From an uncultured Opitutia bacterium (GTDB taxonomy: Bacteria > Verrucomicrobiota > Verrucomicrobiia > Opitutales > UBA953): a stretch of 6,454 nucleotides of DNA. The notes beneath the pieces are model-generated. The model was not told where the DNA came from. It did no database searches and was given only the letters and a program-made list of their open reading frames with translations. A program made the position numbers and the translations under genes. Numbering within the stretch: position 1 is the stretch's first letter; each line of letters begins with the position of its first letter. The stretch spans positions 1-6,454 of the forward strand of contig CAINSX010000041.1 in assembly GCA_903853185.1 (NCBI GenBank), given 5' to 3'. Positions 4,877 through 6,454 of this stretch are shown here, one piece after another.

Positions 4877-6454
4877 TTAGGCCTGAGGAGCAGCGGGGGC
4901 GACAGGAGCCGTCGGGACGTGCGCCTTGAGGCGACGTTCGGCTACCTCGGCCGACACCAGGGCCACGAACTCAGCCAAGGTGCGGTTGCCTTCGAAGGAC
5001 TTGTCCGCGCGCGAGCGCACGTTGACGAGGCCGGCTTCCTTTTCCTTGGCGCCCACGACGAGCATGTGCGGAACCTTGGACATCTCGGCCCGGCGAATCT
5101 TCGCGCCCAGCTTGTCGGACGAACCATCGACACTGCAGCGAATCTTGGCGACCTTGAGAATCTCGGCCATCGCTTCGCAATCGGCATTGAGGTCGTCGTT
5201 GAGAGGAATGAGGCGGACCTGCTCGGGCGAGAGCCAGGTCGGGAAGTCGCCGGCGAAGTGCTCAATGAGGATACCGACGAAGCGTTCCATAGAGCCGAAC
5301 GGAGCACGGTGAATCATCACCGGGCGGTGCGGCTTGTTGTCGGCGCCGTTGTAGGTGAGGTCGAAACGCTCGGGGAGGTTGAAGTCGACCTGCACGGTGC
5401 CGAGCTGCCATTCACGGCCGATGACATCCTTGACCACGAAGTCGATCTTGGGGCCATAGAAAGCGGCTTCACCAGGCTCTTCGGAGAAAGCGACGCCGAG
5501 GGTGGCGGCGGCGGCGCGACAGGCGGCTTCGGCCTTGTCCCAGTTCTCGGCGGTACCGGTGTACTTGGCGGAGTCGGGATTACGCAGGCCAACGCGGACG
5601 CGATAGTCGTTCAGGCCGAGCGTCTTCAGGACGATCTTGACGAGCTCGAGGCAGCCGAGGACTTCCGGGAGGACCTGGTCTTCGGTGCAGAAGAGGTGGG
5701 CGTCGTCCTGGGTGAAACCACGGACGCGGGTCATGCCGCTCAGCTCACCGGACTGCTCCCAGCGGTAAACCGTGCCGAATTCGGCGAGGCGCACGGGGAG
5801 ATCGCGATACGAATGGGGCTGGGAAGCGTAGATGCGGATGTGGTGCGGGCAGTTCATCGGCTTCAGCAGGAAGCCCTGCACGGTGCCGTCCGCCAGGCGG
5901 TTGGTCAGTTCGCCACAACCACAGCCTTCCTTAGCGAGCATCTCCATGGCCTCGCGCTCGACGAGAGGCGGGAACTGGGCGTCCTTGTAATAAGGGAAGT
6001 GACCCGAGGTACGGTAAAGGTCGAGGTTGCCGATGTGCGGCGTGAAGACCTGCTTGTAGCCGGTCTGGAAGAGACGCTCGGAGATGAAGTTCTGGAGCTC
6101 CTGGCGGACGACGGCGCCGTTGGGCGTCCAGAGGATGAGGCCCTGCCCCACTTTCTCGTCGATATGGAACAGCTTCAGTTCCTTGCCCAGTTTACGGTGG
6201 TCGCGCTTCTTGGCTTCCTCAGCGCGGACGATGGCCTGCTCAAGTTCATCCTTGGTCGCGTAGGCGGTGCCGTAGATGCGCTGGAGCTGCTTGTTCTTTT
6301 CGTCGCCGCGGTGATAGGCGCCGGCGATATGCAGCAGCTTGAAGGCCTTGACCTGAGAGGAGTAGCGGACGTGGGTACCGGCGCAGAGGTCGACAAACTC
6401 ACCGTTCTTATAAAAGGAGATGGCTTCGCCGGCGGGAATGTCGCCGAGGCGGCC
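4877..6454 (-). CDS. thrS: Threonyl-tRNA synthetase, N-terminus cut by the window edge
   Basis: Class II aminoacyl-tRNA synthetase that charges tRNA-Thr; cytoplasmic and essential. The frame is open from the right edge to TAA at 4877, giving 525 visible residues. The missing part should hold the TGS domain and the start of the editing domain. Visible first is the end of the editing (tRNA_SAD) domain with FVDLCAGTHV (Cys24), then FKLLHIAGAYHRGDEKNKQL, QRIYGTAYA and the KRDHRKLGKEL linker. The catalytic core follows: motif 1 (GYKQVFTPHI), zinc ligands Cys202 (KPMNCPHH), His253 (TQDDAH) and His382 (MIHRA), motif 2 (YRWEQSGELSGMTRVRGF) and motif 3 (GSMERFVGIL). The anticodon-binding domain comes next (VRLIPLND, GAKIRRAEMSKVPHMLVVG), and a Pro/Ala-rich tail ends the protein. 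An insert-like segment with CGCG precedes the MNCP motif. An in-frame GTG at 6151 is internal, since conserved ThrRS sequence continues upstream of it. The identification is secure. Confidence 0.98.
   Translation of the reverse strand, partial: GRLGDIPAGEAISFYKNGEFVDLCAGTHVRYSSQVKAFKLLHIAGAYHRGDEKNKQLQRIYGTAYATKDELEQAIVRAEEAKKRDHRKLGKELKLFHIDEKVGQGLILWTPNGAVVRQELQNFISERLFQTGYKQVFTPHIGNLDLYRTSGHFPYYKDAQFPPLVEREAMEMLAKEGCGCGELTNRLADGTVQGFLLKPMNCPHHIRIYASQPHSYRDLPVRLAEFGTVYRWEQSGELSGMTRVRGFTQDDAHLFCTEDQVLPEVLGCLELVKIVLKTLGLNDYRVRVGLRNPDSAKYTGTAENWDKAEAACRAAAATLGVAFSEEPGEAAFYGPKIDFVVKDVIGREWQLGTVQVDFNLPERFDLTYNGADNKPHRPVMIHRAPFGSMERFVGILIEHFAGDFPTWLSPEQVRLIPLNDDLNADCEAMAEILKVAKIRCSVDGSSDKLGAKIRRAEMSKVPHMLVVGAKEKEAGLVNVRSRADKSFEGNRTLAEFVALVSAEVAERRLKAHVPTAPVAPAAPQA

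Noticed and set aside
6149..6151. GTG as a start codon for a 424-residue ThrRS core
   Set aside because: The same frame continues without a stop to the window edge and encodes conserved ThrRS sequence (GDEKNKQLQRIYGTA, KRDHRKLGKEL), so the codon is an internal Val.
1..6454. Mobile elements, CRISPR arrays, tRNA or rRNA genes, phage or defence systems
   Set aside because: I found no transposase, integrase, terminal inverted repeats, regular repeat-spacer pattern or tRNA-like cloverleaf. Coding density and codon use look uniform across the window.

Overview
The window is a stretch of bacterial core genome with strongly G/C-biased third codon positions. It is densely coding: one complete redoxin gene reads rightward, and three complete genes plus one truncated gene read leftward. 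Most starts lack a clear Shine-Dalgarno site. The mix of an exported 'ECPxVRK' redoxin, a Tat-exported alkaline phosphatase and this ThrRS suggests the Planctomycetota/Verrucomicrobiota group, perhaps Opitutae. That placement is an inference from gene style only; there is no marker such as rRNA to confirm it.

Layout, left to right. Positions 1-90 are non-coding and hold only a small hairpin and a short direct repeat. From 1809 down to 91 (minus) lies a soluble two-GAF sensor histidine kinase. Immediately upstream of it, from 2619 down to 1813 (minus), is serine acetyltransferase cysE. Its stop codon is 3 bases from the kinase start, so the two form a tightly coupled operon. A roughly 160-base divergent intergenic region (2620-2779) has an AT-rich core with overlapping -10-like hexamers for both directions and a dyad next to the rightward gene. 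The rightward gene (2780-3349) is a Sec-exported thioredoxin-fold protein, followed by a clear bidirectional rho-independent terminator at 3369-3398. From 4801 down to 3419 (minus) lies a Tat-exported PhoA-family alkaline phosphatase. A 75-base gap with a GC-rich dyad separates it from threonyl-tRNA synthetase (4877 to the right edge, minus), whose N-terminal part is cut off by the window end.

How they work together: CysE makes O-acetylserine, the carbon acceptor for cysteine synthesis. Its co-translated kinase may sense a small intracellular ligand through its GAF domains, but no response regulator is visible and the functional link is only inferred from coupling. The redoxin and phosphatase are both predicted to act outside the cytoplasm and converge on one terminator. 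ThrRS is housekeeping. I see no mobile element, CRISPR array, RNA gene, phage gene or defence system. The window looks ordinary. The most useful leads are the cysE-kinase coupling, the mammalian-type active-site residues of the phosphatase, a Cys-rich insert in ThrRS, and the unusual cysteine set of the redoxin.
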